Source: Hemerocallis citrina | Taxonomy: Eukaryota > Streptophyta > Magnoliopsida > Asparagales > Asphodelaceae | Direction of reading: 5' to 3' | DNA: 64,000 nucleotides | Assembly (NCBI GenBank): GCA_017893485.1 | Contig: CM030363.1 | Location: 174,618,686 to 174,682,685, forward strand | In this document: positions 21,380 to 33,240 of the stretch, piece by piece | Position numbering within the stretch: position 1 is the first letter of the stretch | How the letters are laid out: each line of letters starts with the position of its first letter | The notes under the pieces: generated by a model | Told to the model about the DNA's origin: nothing | Databases searched by the model: none | What the model saw: the letters and a program-made list of their open reading frames with translations, nothing else | Program-made: the position numbers and the translations under genes

Positions 21380-21830
21380 TTCACCGAGCTGAAGTGTCGG
21401 TTGACGTCAACGCCAGTGCTGACTATACCCGACAGTTCGGGTGGTTTTGTGATCTTTTGTGATGCTTGGGGAAGAGGTCTGGGAGCAGTGCTGATGCAGC
21501 GAGGCAGAGTTGTCGCTTATGCATCGAGGCAGTTGAGACCTCATGAAAAGAACTATTCTACGCATGATCTGGAGCTTATAGCTGTGATCTTTGGCTTGAA
21601 GTTGTGGATGCACTATTTGCTTGGGTATAGAGTAGAGATTTTCACAGATCACAAGACCCTCAAGTATGTGTTCACGCAGAGAGAGTTGAACATGAGGCAG
21701 AGAAGATGGCTGGAGTTGATGACAGATTTTGACATCAATTTGCAGTATCACCCGGGCAAGATTAATTCGGTACCAGATGCTTTAAGTCGGATGCCTGCTG
21801 CCGTGTTCCTCACTCAGCAGAAGGAGCTTG
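21380..21830 (+). pseudogene. B1 RNase H domain
   Basis: [50 protein letters not shown] and [14 protein letters not shown] give the four acidic active-site residues (D, E, D, D) in order. This part lies in a 363-codon open frame (21125-22216) with no stop, the best-preserved stretch of B1. Confidence 0.85.
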
Positions 21831-21989
21831 TAGAGGACTTGAGGAGGCTTGAGTTGGATGTATTGCTTCCCAGATTAGATCGGCAGCTTATGTTGTTGCA
21901 GTTGCAGTCTTCCTTAGTAGAGCATATCAAGGCAGCTCAAGGGAGTAATCAGCAATTGCAGGAGTTTTGGAGCGAGGTTGAAGCTGGTT

Positions 21990-23335
21990 CGAGATCTAAT
22001 TTTGTTGTCCATGCTGATGGGTCACTTTGGTTTGGCTCTAGGTTGTGTGTACCTAGAGAGGATGTCAGGCAGAAGCTACTCGAGGAAGCTCATTGGTCCT
22101 CGTATTCTATACATCCTGGTGGTACCAAGATGTACAGGGACTTGAAACAGCATTTCTGGTGGCATGGTATGAAGTGGGATGTGGCTCAATTCTTCGCCCA
22201 GTGCCTTATCTGTTAGCAGGTGAAGGCAGAGCATCAGCGGACCACAGGACTTTTGCAATCTCTTCCTATCCCTGAATGGAAGTGGAATATCACAATGGAC
22301 TTTGTGACAGCTTTGCCAAGGAGTCCTAAAGGTCATAATGCTGTTTGGGTGATAGTGGATCGGCTGACGAAGTGTGCTCACTTCATTTCTTTCCGTGTGG
22401 GTCAGTCTACGGAGAGTTTGGCCGAGCAGTACGTTTAGGAGGTTGTTCATCTATATGGAGTTCCTGTGAGCATCGTATCAGATCGGGATATGAGATTCGG
22501 GTTTCAGTTTTGGGAGAGTTCGTAGAGGAGCTTGGGTACTAAGCTGAGCTACAATACAACGTTCCATCCTCAAACGGATGGGCAGTTAGAAAGGACAATT
22601 CAGATCCTAGAAGATATGTTGAGATCCTGCGTTCTTTAGTTTGGAGGTTCATGGGAAGATCATCTTCACTTGGCCGAGTTCTCTTATAATAAAAGTTATC
22701 AGGCTAGTCCCAAGGCTGCTCTATTTGAAGATTTGTATGGGCGCAAGTGTAGATCGCCAGTTTGTTGGGATGATATCGGCGAAAGGAAACTTTTAGGCCC
22801 TGAGTTGATCACGAAGACAGTTGATACCGTGGCTAAGATTCGCAAGCATTTGCAGGCTGCTCAGGATCGGCAGAAAAGGTGGGCTGATTGTCGTTGGAGA
22901 CCTCTAGAGTTTGAGGCAGGTGAGCATGTGTTCTTCATGGTATCGCCTTGGAAAGGTGTTATCCGTTTCGGTGGTGGAGGCAAGTTGAGTCCTCGATTCA
23001 TCGGTCCATTCGATATTGTGGAACATGTGGGCAAGGTTGCTTACAAGCTCGTAATACCGCCAGCTTTTGCGGGTGTCCATGATGTATTTCATGTTTCTCA
23101 GCTCAGGAAATACATCAGAGATGACAGTCATGTGGTTGACTACTCAGACTTGTCTGTGAAGCCGGATCTGTCATGTGAGATTCGGCCCGTCTCTATCTTA
23201 GACCGTCGAGAGAAGGTGTTAAAGAATAGAGTCATCAAGTTGGTCTGAGTTTCTTGGGATCCTTGCTCACTAGGGGAGTCTACTTGGGATCTAGAGGATG
23301 AGATTCGGGAGAGATTTCCTCATTTGTTTGAGTAG
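21990..23335 (+). pseudogene. B1 integrase with chromodomain-like tail, broken
   Basis: The HHCC zinc-binding region includes [13 protein letters not shown] and CLIC, then a TAG stop. The catalytic core has TMDFVTALPRSPKG, VSDRDMRF and a Glu in DGQLERTIQILEDM (the D, D, E residues). The C-terminal module has KLSPRFIGPFDIVEHVGKVA and a tail ESTWDLEDEIRERFPHLF, the chromovirus chromodomain remnant that directs insertion to heterochromatin. Stops at 22214, 22437, 22522, 22637 and 23247 interrupt it; at least four are C>T relative to B2. Confidence 0.88.
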
Positions 23336-23430
23336 AGCTTGTTTTGTTTTGCGTGTTTGTTGTTGTTGTTTGTTTCGGGGTTCGTCCTATGTACCACTAG
23401 TATGAATTTTGAGGACAAAATTTGTCTTGT

Positions 23431-23445
23431 AAGGTGGGTAGGATT
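23431..23445 (+). other. B1 polypurine tract
   Basis: AAGGTGGGTAGGATT ends directly at the right LTR. The same tract precedes the 3' LTRs of B2 and C. Confidence 0.75.
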
Positions 23446-26400
23446 TGTAAGCCCTATTTTCAGTTTTATTGTATTTTGTACTCTTTTGATTATTGTATAT
23501 GAATTCATTTATTATGGTGTATTTTTGTCTATTCTTGTGTTCTTTTGTTCTCTTTGGATCAATCTGCATCCTTTTGATTGGATTCTGTCTTTTGTGGATT
23601 TGGCTTTTTGCTATTTTGAATTCGATTTGTTCTCCATTGTGTTCGTCTCGTCTCATTGGCCTTATTTGTCTCCTTTTGGAGCCAAAACCGAAACCCAGAA
23701 CCAACAAAATCTTAACCTAAACCCTAATTTCCTGATCCTATAAATACCCACATTAATTAACCCAAATTAATTCTAATTCTCTCTCATAGCCGCTCTCTCT
23801 CCCCATAACCATCTTTCTCTCTCTCTGTTTTTCCCAAACCCAAAACCCACGCCGTTAACCCCCCGATCGCCGTTCATCCCTCGACCCTCGTCCATCCCCA
23901 TCATCACCACCATCTCCATCTCCATCTCCATCTCCTCTACATCGTCATCGTCGTTGCTCTCTTTCCCTGTCCTCACCATCACCGTTCGACCCCATTGCCG
24001 AAGTTTTTCCGTCGCCGTATCTTCAACTCCATCGCCCTATTCCATCATCGTGCCCGTTCATAGTCTTCGTAGTCCCTCGCCGTGCCTGTGAAACCCCCTA
24101 GCATCGCCGTCGAGTCCCCAGGATCGCAACGAGCGTCGTCTCTATTTTCGACTGAAGAACAGGGCGCTCTTTGCTAGAGTTGTGTCGTCGCCATCGCTTC
24201 CCGACCGTGGTCACGACGTCGCTCCACCACGGCAGTCGTCGCCGTCGCTATGGTTGCACGTCGTCAAGGCCGCGCACTCTCTCTCTCCCCTCCGCTGTTA
24301 TGAGGTTGAAGACGATCCGCAATTTGTCGAAACCGCTGTCCTGTGTTTTTCTGCACTCGATCCTAGCTGCTGTCCCCTGTTCGGCGTGGATCCGGTGCGA
24401 GGTCGAGATCTGGTTGGTCACGCTTGCTGTTCGCTATTTTGCCACACCAGATCCCATTTTTATTATTCTGTGTTTGGGGCTGGATTCGGTGTGAGGCAGT
24501 GGATCTGATTGGCTAGAATTGGTGTTCTGTGTTCTGTGTGCGCTAGATCCAGTTTTGGTGTTCTGCGTTCTGTCCAGATCCAGTGTGTGGGATTTGCTCT
24601 AGGATTTTACTATTGCGGCTGATTCTTCGTGCGATTTTTGGGAGATTTTCTCCAGGATTCTGATCCTGTTATTCTATTTTATTGATATCTGCATTACAGG
24701 TAAGTCTTTTCTTGAACCCTTTCATTTATTTGTGTTCAAGATTTTCTTTGATCTCCTGCAAGTAGATCATGTCCTTTTATTTATCAAAAACTGCTTTGAC
24801 AATTTCGTTAAGATTATCGAGGGTTTACACGATATAACCCGACATACTCTTGACATCGTGCTTCTCTTCGATCTAAACCTAGTCCCCAATGTGTCATGCA
24901 TTTGCACAATAAACAACTAGATTCATGCATAGGGTTGCTTGTTGACTTGGACATTGAAATCAAACATGCTAGAATGAACTTAATTAATGAATTGACACCA
25001 TAATCATGATCAATGTATCTTAAACCTTAGAATTGACATGTTGACACCTAGGAATGCTTTGAATGCCAATTTGTATGCTATATGTGATCGTGTGAATTAA
25101 TTATTATCTTTTTAATTTTATTTCTGGACTGCTGTATGTTTCACTTTAAATCAGATTTTTAGCCCTGTTAATGACATAATTTGAGATAACTTACTGAATA
25201 TAAAATGTAGCCCTTGATGTCTAGATAATTTTTCCCTACTTTGGATTTAAATTCCAATTTTCCATCTGTTAGATATCAACATTTTACTGTAACTGTGTTA
25301 GCAATTTTCAGACCCATAATTTCATCTGTATCCTGCTGTTGTTTATTTTATTTGGCCCTGTTATCAGTAAAGAAAAAATCTAAAATAATTCATGCTGAAC
25401 ATAGACATGTATAGCTACTTGCCTGAATTTTTATAGATTTTAATAATGAGTTTACAGACCCGAATTAACTAGTGGAACATAACCTACTGCATGCTAACTG
25501 AACATAAAACCTGATTTGATTAGAACTTTTACCCCAGTTCCTATGACTTTTATATACCTTAATTATACTCCTAGAACCGTATGGAAGTCTATTTTCCAAA
25601 TATTCCAGCGGATTTAGTTTTGCTATTGTGTAGTGACCCTGACCCATGATTTAGTACAGCAAGGTCATGCTGTCCTGATTTTGTAAAATGTGTTAAATGA
25701 TGTGTTTTGCTTCATGCATTGTTTGTAGCGCTTAGAGTTAGTCACACATAGTAATATACGACATTGACACCCTCTTGCATGCTCACATAGGATGAAAATA
25801 AACTATTAACAAGTCAGGGTTAATATGGGTAGACTTGGTAGTGAACAATTGGGAAATGTACTCGGTAAGGCCTCATCGTTATATCACATTGACATAGAAG
25901 GAGAAACATTGACTGTAATAATTGATTGATGAATCTTGCACATAACTTCTTCTTTTTAATGCCGAGTATACGAACCATGAATTCACCATCGGTCTAGAAT
26001 GATCACTGTGCTTGCATGGAATCTGTAGTATGGGATGCAGTAGTACGTGCACTAGATAGGTTAATAAAATACTTAACAACCTGCATAATTGATCTTGTAT
26101 TCATATTGACTTGATATCACGCATTTCATCTGTGATTATTGTAACCTTTTGATATTTCCTACTCTTTGTTTTGTTCTTTGATTTTGACCATGTTCCTTTC
26201 CTTTGATATCCATGTTTATCCCATTATCCTTTGTTTTTCCTACTTGTCACCCACGACTTACTCTAAGGGCTCTATTTTATTTCTTAGACCAGGAGTTTAC
26301 AAGTACTGAAGGATCTGTTCCCAAAGACATTGGTGAGCAACGTTTCTAGTGATGGATCCAGTTTTCCACTGCATAGTTTTATAGTTGTTGCTAGATTTAT

Positions 26401-26671
26401 TTTTCTGAACTCTGTTATCTCTTGTATCTTGTTTTAAGCTCTATGACTCGTAGTTTTGTTTTCCCAGATGTTGGATATTTACATTGTTGGTTTATTTCAT
26501 TATTATTGGAACTTTATCATTGATTCATGTGGTTATATTCTTACGTGGTTGTATATATGTTGATCTTATTACTGAGTTAGTCTGGTACAGTTTATGGATG
26601 GTGTTTACATCATTTGCTGGACCTACGTTAGGTGCTCGTGATTCCCGTATTCTGGGAAGCGGGATGTGACA
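23446..26671 (+). repeat. 3' LTR of B1 (3226 bp, undeleted)
   Basis: It begins TGTAAGCCC and ends GGGATGTGACA. The TATA box is at 23739, the splice-donor motif CAG|GTAAGT at 24700, and the block missing from the left LTR at about 25240-26378. No genes are supported; GC-rich open frames at 24171-24508 are leader sequence. Confidence 0.9.
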
Positions 26672-29065
26672 CCCTCGTCGCCACTTCGGTCGACACCTCC
26701 CGTCGACGCTCAGAGACCCAAAACCCAAACCCTCTGCCTCTCCCCTTGCTCTCAATCCCATCGACTCCCTTCGACCACAGCCCGCCCCGATGCTACTCCC
26801 CAATCCCATCGACTAGTGCCATCGTCGACGCCCTGCGTCGATCCACTCGCCACTGACGTTAGCCCCGCCGCCGTCAAGCCACGTTGGCCAGATCCCGAGC
26901 CCCCTTTGCTGACTGTTGCTACAGTTGCTATCTCTTGCTTTGGGTTTCTTTTGTGCACGTATTGTGCACGTGTTAGTTCGTGGGTTCGTTGCTTCGGGAT
27001 TCTCATCCCGTTATTCTTGGTATTCGATTTCATCGTCTATAAGGCAAGTCACTTTCCTCCTGAATTGTTATTGAATCAAATTCAAGTTTTATTGAAACTC
27101 TTGCAAGTAGATTCAATTGTTTATCTTATTGTACATTGTTCATCTCTTTCGTTGGGTTTACACGAGCTAACCGCAATTTACTTGACTTCGTGCATCCATT
27201 GACTCCAAAGATTGAATCTTTCATGTGTTCATATAGAATTGAGAATAGGGTTGTTCATATAAATGTCACACAACTAATCTATTGTAGAAACAATTGCTAG
27301 GTAGTATGCTGTTTGATCGATTGATGTTTGGTTGACGATAAATTAATGTATGTATGTGTTATTAATTTTATTTATCATTTTTTCATACCCATCATGCTGA
27401 TTATGAAGTTTATCGACTAATAGAATTGGTACCCATCATGTCTAATTAATTTGTTTCATGAAAAGTATCCGAAAACCTGTATGTTGCTTGCTGGTTGTAT
27501 CTTGTCTATTAATTTCGACCCAGTAATTGATCTCAAAATAAATAACTTTCTGAATAAGAATTGTATCCTTATCTTTTAGTTTCCAGAACATCTTGAATTT
27601 CTGAATTCCGAGTTGTGTGGCAAATGTTATGCCCGTTTTACCACAGCTCTGTTTTTATTTTCAGATTTTCAGATTCTTGTATGTTTGATGTTTAAATTGT
27701 TATAATGCTGATCATATGTTAAAATATTGCTCTGAAAATTTCTAGAACATTAGTTTTAATGTCTAGGAGTTTAAAAAATATTTTAAATGAATTTTATATC
27801 GAGTTTTTGCTGTTTCTAAAATTATAACAACATGATGTCGAGTTTCTGCCTGAACATGAAATCTGTAAAGAACGTTGTGGTTGACCTAACTACTATGTTG
27901 TAGTACTGCATAAATCGAAGTTTGTATATTGTATTTCATGATCCTAACGAGTTAGTGTCATTGTTTACCATCCTATTGTTTCTCTATTGTTCTCCTCATT
28001 TCTTTCATGTCTCATAATTGCATATCGTGTTGTTGCATCAATGAAATAATTAATAAGTCGGGGTTTAAGGAATTGACTAGAGTAGTTGCTGACATAGTGA
28101 CTATATACGAAAGTGTGGGCCATGTTTCCCAAAATATCGTGTGTTGGCTATTGTTATTGTTATCGGTTTATTATTGAATTTCTGACATAGTATCCCAATC
28201 GATCATGTTTTATTGTTATTGAGCCAACCAGTGTGCACCAATGCTACAAATAATGTTATCGTGCTGTGTACATGACCTATAGAATCTTCCACTCAAGTCT
28301 AAACGACATTAATTGTATGCATTGAACCTGTAGAATGGGATGCAGTAGTACATGCATTAGTTAGGATTAAAATGATATTAGACTTAAGATTTAACACAAC
28401 ATCGATATTACATATTGTACATCATTGTTCCTAATAATATCAAATATTGCCTTAGTGTTATTGACATCGATTATTGAATATTGTTATTGAATAATGAATT
28501 ATTGTTTATAACCACTGCATCGATTACTATTGGTATTGATTATTGCTATCATCCCATGTTATTGAGTCCTATTGATCCATTGAATTCATTGTTATATCGT
28601 TATTCCATTGTTCCTTGCTTTCTCAACTTGCTATCCATGACTTGCCATAAGGATAATTTTTTTCCTCTTTTTAGTTGAAGTATTTATAGGTGATCATGGA
28701 GAATTACCTGTTGGAATTGGAGAACAAAGCTTATGAAGATTTAATGCTTTCTAGTTGTTTCATATTTTATTGAACTTCATGTATTGAAACTTATTACTAT
28801 TTGAGATTGGATTTATTATTGTATTGGGCATATGACCCGAATTTTTTCTTTTGTTTCCAGACGTTGGATTATTGTATTTAGATATTTCATATTGCTTCAT
28901 TCCAAGTATTATTGCTCTTAAGATTATCATTATTGTCTGCACAATTATTTTGTATTGTTAATATTGTTGAGTTGATCGGATAAACAGCTTATCGGCGACG
29001 TTAGTTATTCGCTGGGCTAATATGATGTACTTGTATTCCATATTTTTGGGAAGCGGGGCGTGACA
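26672..29065 (+). repeat. Distal part of solo LTR H
   Basis: After a CCCTC copy of the B1 target site, CpG-rich leader DNA resumes. It is followed by the donor-like AAG|GCAAGT at 27044, AT-rich sequence, and the end motif GGGAAGCGGGGCGTGACA. Open frames at 26632-27202 overlap the leader and are not conserved in other LTRs, so no gene is called. Confidence 0.6.
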
Positions 29066-29657
29066 AACTGTCTCTTATGGACAATAATGAATTTAAAATG
29101 ATATTTTAGATAATCATGAACTCCTTCATATTGGGCTGTTGTGGCAACCTAGTTAAACAAGCTTATTTTGGGTTGTTGTGCTTGAAAGAGGCCAATTCCC
29201 ATTTACAGACCCGTTTCCAGTAAAATTTACCGTTTTACCCCCAAAGGGCTTTAAGATTCATTCCCAATTTGAATTGTCCCGATTTGGTTCTATTTTTAAC
29301 CATATCCCAAACCCCCATTCCCGAAGACTGAGTTTCACAACCTTTGAGGAGTAGTTCACCGTTTTTAATGATTTACAAAACTTATCAGAGTTCTCGGGGA
29401 CGTTTGAATCTTGCTCGGGGTGTAATGGTGTTGTTCTGACTTTATAAAATAACCAGAATTATTTTTAGAATTTTGTAGAATTTTTTTGATTTTTCCAGAT
29501 TACTTACAATTTTTAATCATTTTTTAATTTTTTAAATCAATTTCCCAATTTTTATAATTAATTTTCGGATTTCTTAATTAATTATTCTAAATTTATAATC
29601 TCATTTATAGAATACTAAAATATTTTTTTGAATTAATAATTATTTTTAGAATTTTTG
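29066..29657. other. AT-rich anonymous DNA upstream of a broken ORF
   Basis: No coding sequence, repeat or RNA signature is recognisable. The last 250 bp are strongly A/T-rich. It may be the continuation of the LTR remnant interrupted at 15821, because the two sides would rejoin there if H were removed. Confidence 0.4.
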
Positions 29658-29936
29658 ATGATGTCTGGGGTCTCTTCGGGTGATGAGACTTCTCCCACGA
29701 GCAAGGAGCAATCGTCTTTTCCCCACTATACTAGAGATGATAAGGGGAAGGGGTTAGCTAGGTCATCTTCAGTTGTTGTGAAGACAATAGTGGAGGAAGA
29801 TAGGAGGTTGGGTGAGTTCGGGATGTACTACTCCATTCGTTCAGATATCCCAGGGGTTTGTCACTATTCTCCCGACACAACGGACTTGATAGAACATAGT
29901 ATTCGGTATGAGGAGCCCAATTACAACGAGTCTTCC
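29658..29936 (+). pseudogene. Unknown ORF cut by insertion of element C
   Basis: The frame opens at ATG 29658 (MMSGVSSGDETSPTSKEQSS) and runs about 93 codons to the first base of element C at 29937. The codons beyond that up to 29984 are LTR sequence. Composition is unlike the surrounding AT-rich DNA, being serine/acidic-rich with HYTRDDKGKG and VEEDRRLGEFGMYYS. I do not recognise it. It could be the N-terminus of an ORF from an older retrotransposon or a host exon. Its 3' remainder would lie beyond the far end of C, outside what I can trace. Confidence 0.4.
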
Positions 29937-30903
29937 TGTCATGCCCCGCTTCCCAAAAAGAGAATACGGAATACGGATACGTGACTAAGCCCAGCGAATG
30001 ATTTTCATCATCCATAAGATGTTCAGAATCTTTACAACATCTCACAGAAATAACCAGAGTCAGAAGCAAAAGAAATCAACCAGGTATGCATAATCGAATC
30101 AAATATACCAACAGATATTTACTTGAAACCAAAATATAATACGCACAAATAAATCAGATCTGAATAAGTCAATATCCTGGGTCACATTGCCCAAATACAA
30201 AATAAATCCAAGCACAGATACAATTGTTCCAAATTAAGCAACAGAAATAATAATAATAAATGCAAAATCTCCAGCACTAATATCTCATGTTGCCAGCTGC
30301 ATCTGGCAACTGATCATCCTGGTCTACAATTAATTGTAACCCTTGATTTTCATTTTATGTATTTTGAGTGTATTTTCTTTTCCCTTGTATTTGATTCAGC
30401 TTGTATATCTTTTTGGAGCATATTTTGGATCTTTTTTTCTATATATTCATTTGGTTGATTTATCGTCTCATTAGAGTTCTTGATTTTACTATCTGTCTAT
30501 TCTTCCCTCCTTGATTGATCGAGCTTTATTTTTTTTTAATCCCAAATTTTCTGATTTGTTCCATCCTAATTATTCTGTTCATGTCCTAATTTTTTTTAAA
30601 ACCATTTGTTTTAAATCCATTAATAATCATTTTCCTATCCTAATTACTAAAACCATACCCAATTTAAAATCTCATACACTGTTACACTTAAACCCAATAC
30701 CCATTCACTAATTAAACCCAGGACCATTTATTACCTACCCAGTAACCCATTTAACCTAAAACTCCACATATATACACACCCAGCGGCGGAGGCAGGATTT
30801 TCATCCAGCGGGAGCGAAAGAATAAAAACCACAAATTTATAAAAGACTTTAAATATCCACATCACAGTAATATTACAAAAGCAATTAAACAAACATAGTT
30901 ATC

Positions 30904-33240
30904 TTACAAAACTCCCCTACGCGACTTCATATTTTGAAACCTTTTCATGATATCATCATTTTTGATTGACTTCAACGTCCTTTTCTCGACATATGCAATC
31001 AAACAATCATTAAACCATTCATCTCCCATCTGGTTGCGAAGAGAAGTTTTTATAAGCTTCGTAGCTGAAAATGCTCTTTCACAAGTTGTCGTTGCCACCG
31101 GTAGGAGTAATGCCAACTTCATAAGTAAATACACCAATAGATAAACAATATGTCTTCTAGTCTGAACCATTTTTTGAGTCAAATCATTAATTCCAGTCAG
31201 ATTAGAAAACTCGGCAGCACGTGTGACATCTTCAAGGTATGTATCAAGTTGGAAACTCAAAGCCATCAAATCAGTGGGAGAAAAATCAACTGGGTAAAAC
31301 TTTGCAAATTGCAGTAGCTTTACCTTATCAAAAGCAGAGAATGAATCTCTTGGATCAAGACAAGCAATGCATAACACCAACTGGGTATTTATTTCATCAA
31401 AGCGATGATTCAACTCTTGATGTTGTAAGTCGATCACTGCATAAAATATCTCTACACGGTAATGATGAAGGTTTGTCAGTTCCTCTGCTCGACGTCGTGA
31501 TCTCCCTGGTGCTACAAAAGTTTCATCCATGTTTGGAAATGAAATTTCATTTTTCTTGCAAAACTCACAAACTTCTTCTAAGAAAGACTCCCATTCGTTC
31601 TCCCGCAATTTCTGTAATTGTCTTTTGGTTACACCAACAAGATTGATTGCATTTAGAATGTCTTGGTCCCTTCTCTGTAATGCTTGAGATAACTCGTTAC
31701 TGATTCCCAATACGGTTCTCATCAAATGCAAATTAAATGCAAATTCAAAATCAAATAACTTCAATAGCATATTTGCATCTCCATGTAGGTCATCCTCATC
31801 AATAACTTCCTGTACCTCAACTATTGAGGGAAACAAGTGAATTACACTCAAAAGAGTATTAAAGTGCGATCCCCAACGTGTGTCTCCTGAGCGCTTTAGT
31901 GTAGCTTCTTGATTCAATCCTCGCCCTGTTTCAATTTCACCGCTGCTTATTCCCGCAATCAATCTCTCAAACTGTTTATCCCGAAGAACATCATGTCGTT
32001 TTGCTGAACCTCCAACAATATTGCACAGTTTGGTAATTAAGTTGAAGAATGTGGCAATAGTCCTATGCTTATGAACAACACCAACAAGTGCTAACTGTAA
32101 CTGATGAGCAAAACAATGAACATAAAAGGCACACTGATTTTCTCTCATAATCAATGTTTTGAGACCATTATATTCACCCTTCATGTTGCTAGCTCCATCA
32201 TAACTTTGTCCACGCAATCGTGATATACTCAACCCATGATTAGCAAAAAGAATATCAATTGCCTCTTTTAAACATATCGCAGTTGTAGAAGAAACATGTA
32301 CCGCTCCAAGAATACGTTCAACGACACAACCTTTTTTATTCACATAACGAAGACATACAACCATTTGTTCTTTCACGGATATGTCTCTAGATTCATCAAC
32401 TAAAATAGAGAATAGATCACTTCCTAGATCATCCATGATTACATTTGTGATCTCAGTTGCTATTGCTTTCACAATATCCTTCTGAATCATTGGGCTTGTC
32501 AACTTATTATTCTCTGGAGCATTGTTCAAAACAACTTTTTTCACTTCTTCATTATCTTCAGCATAAAACTCTAGTATTTCAAGAAAGTTTCCCCGATTAT
32601 CTGATTCATCAGATTCATCATGTCCGCGAAATGGAAATCCTTGACGCAAAAGTAATTTAAGAACTTTAATTGAAGCAAGTAAACGCGTGCGATACTCCAT
32701 TCGAGCTTTGTCTGATTGCTTTACCAGCTGAACATCTATATGTTGTCTTTGATTTATTAAATCAAGACACTTCTTCATGCATGAATTATGAATGCTATTA
32801 TGACCTCCTACATGCTCTTTGAATTTGTGTGGCCCTTTCTTCCAATTTGTAAATCCTTCACCAACAAACTTGTCACCCCCACTTTGAGAACCACTTTCAG
32901 GCTTGAATAAATAACAACATAAACAGAATGCAGCATCTTTAGACACACTATACTCCAACCAACTCCTATTAGGGTGTTCTTGAAACCAATTAGGAGGAAA
33001 CTTTCTTTTCTCATTGCCAAAATTCCTAGAAGGGAAAACATGGGACTTTGGTTGACACGGACCTTTTTGCCAATAATGCCTTCGAATTATCTCTCTATCA
33101 TTAGCATCAAATGAATAAATATTTTTCCTATTTCCAGGATCAGATGCAAGGTCATCAACGTTCAGCTCTACACGAGGACGAGGAGGACGAACACTTGAAT
33201 CACCATCCTCCCTTGAAATTCTTTTCAAAAATTTATCCAT
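30904..33240 (-). CDS. hAT transposase, ZMYM1-like type (778 aa, intact)
   Basis: The single open frame runs from ATG at 33240 to TAA at 30904, a normal length for the family often annotated as zinc finger MYM-type 1-like or TTF-type/hAT protein. A TTF-like zinc finger region (about residues 85-145, with CLCC at 106-109) precedes a DUF4371-type RNase H-like core. Candidate catalytic Asp residues are D282 (ILVDESRD) and D348 (QSYDGASNM). HCFAHQLQLAL follows at 375-385 and the conserved TRW at 454-456. The C-terminal hAT dimerisation block is LLLPVATTTCERAFSATK, with E721 the likely third acidic residue. It would excise and reinsert the element in the nucleus. No stop or frameshift is seen. Confidence 0.93.
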   Translation of the reverse strand: MDKFLKRISREDGDSSVRPPRPRVELNVDDLASDPGNRKNIYSFDANDREIIRRHYWQKGPCQPKSHVFPSRNFGNEKRKFPPNWFQEHPNRSWLEYSVSKDAAFCLCCYLFKPESGSQSGGDKFVGEGFTNWKKGPHKFKEHVGGHNSIHNSCMKKCLDLINQRQHIDVQLVKQSDKARMEYRTRLLASIKVLKLLLRQGFPFRGHDESDESDNRGNFLEILEFYAEDNEEVKKVVLNNAPENNKLTSPMIQKDIVKAIATEITNVIMDDLGSDLFSILVDESRDISVKEQMVVCLRYVNKKGCVVERILGAVHVSSTTAICLKEAIDILFANHGLSISRLRGQSYDGASNMKGEYNGLKTLIMRENQCAFYVHCFAHQLQLALVGVVHKHRTIATFFNLITKLCNIVGGSAKRHDVLRDKQFERLIAGISSGEIETGRGLNQEATLKRSGDTRWGSHFNTLLSVIHLFPSIVEVQEVIDEDDLHGDANMLLKLFDFEFAFNLHLMRTVLGISNELSQALQRRDQDILNAINLVGVTKRQLQKLRENEWESFLEEVCEFCKKNEISFPNMDETFVAPGRSRRRAEELTNLHHYRVEIFYAVIDLQHQELNHRFDEINTQLVLCIACLDPRDSFSAFDKVKLLQFAKFYPVDFSPTDLMALSFQLDTYLEDVTRAAEFSNLTGINDLTQKMVQTRRHIVYLLVYLLMKLALLLPVATTTCERAFSATKLIKTSLRNQMGDEWFNDCLIAYVEKRTLKSIKNDDIMKRFQNMKSRRGVL

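Larger units (their letters stand above)
16304..26671 (+). mobile_element. Ty3/gypsy chromovirus B1 (Tekay-like), full length, dead
   Basis: The order is LTR, tRNA-Met primer site, gag, protease, reverse transcriptase, RNase H, integrase with chromodomain-like tail, purine tract, LTR. Integrase after RNase H and the C-terminal tail identify a chromovirus; long LTRs and the motifs suggest the Tekay/Del lineage. LTRs begin TGTAAGCCC and end in TGACA. The flanks CCTTC and CCCTC agree at 4 of 5 bases, an aged target duplication. More than ten stops and a mutated RT active site make it inactive. It belongs to the same family as B2. Confidence 0.92.
15821..29065 (+). mobile_element. Probable solo LTR H, split by element B1
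   Basis: The left part, 15821-16303, begins TGTAAATACC and carries TATAAATA at 16128 and a C/T-rich leader. The right part, 26672-29065, continues with GC-rich leader DNA, a splice-donor-like AAG|GCAAGT at 27044, an AT-rich body, and ends GGGAAGCGGGGCGTGACA, the same end motif as the B, C and D LTRs. No primer site follows 29065. The flanks AACCG (15816-15820) and AACTG (29066-29070) match at 4 of 5 bases, which would fit an aged target duplication. LTR length without B1 is about 2.9 kb. The left border is the least certain. Confidence 0.55.
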
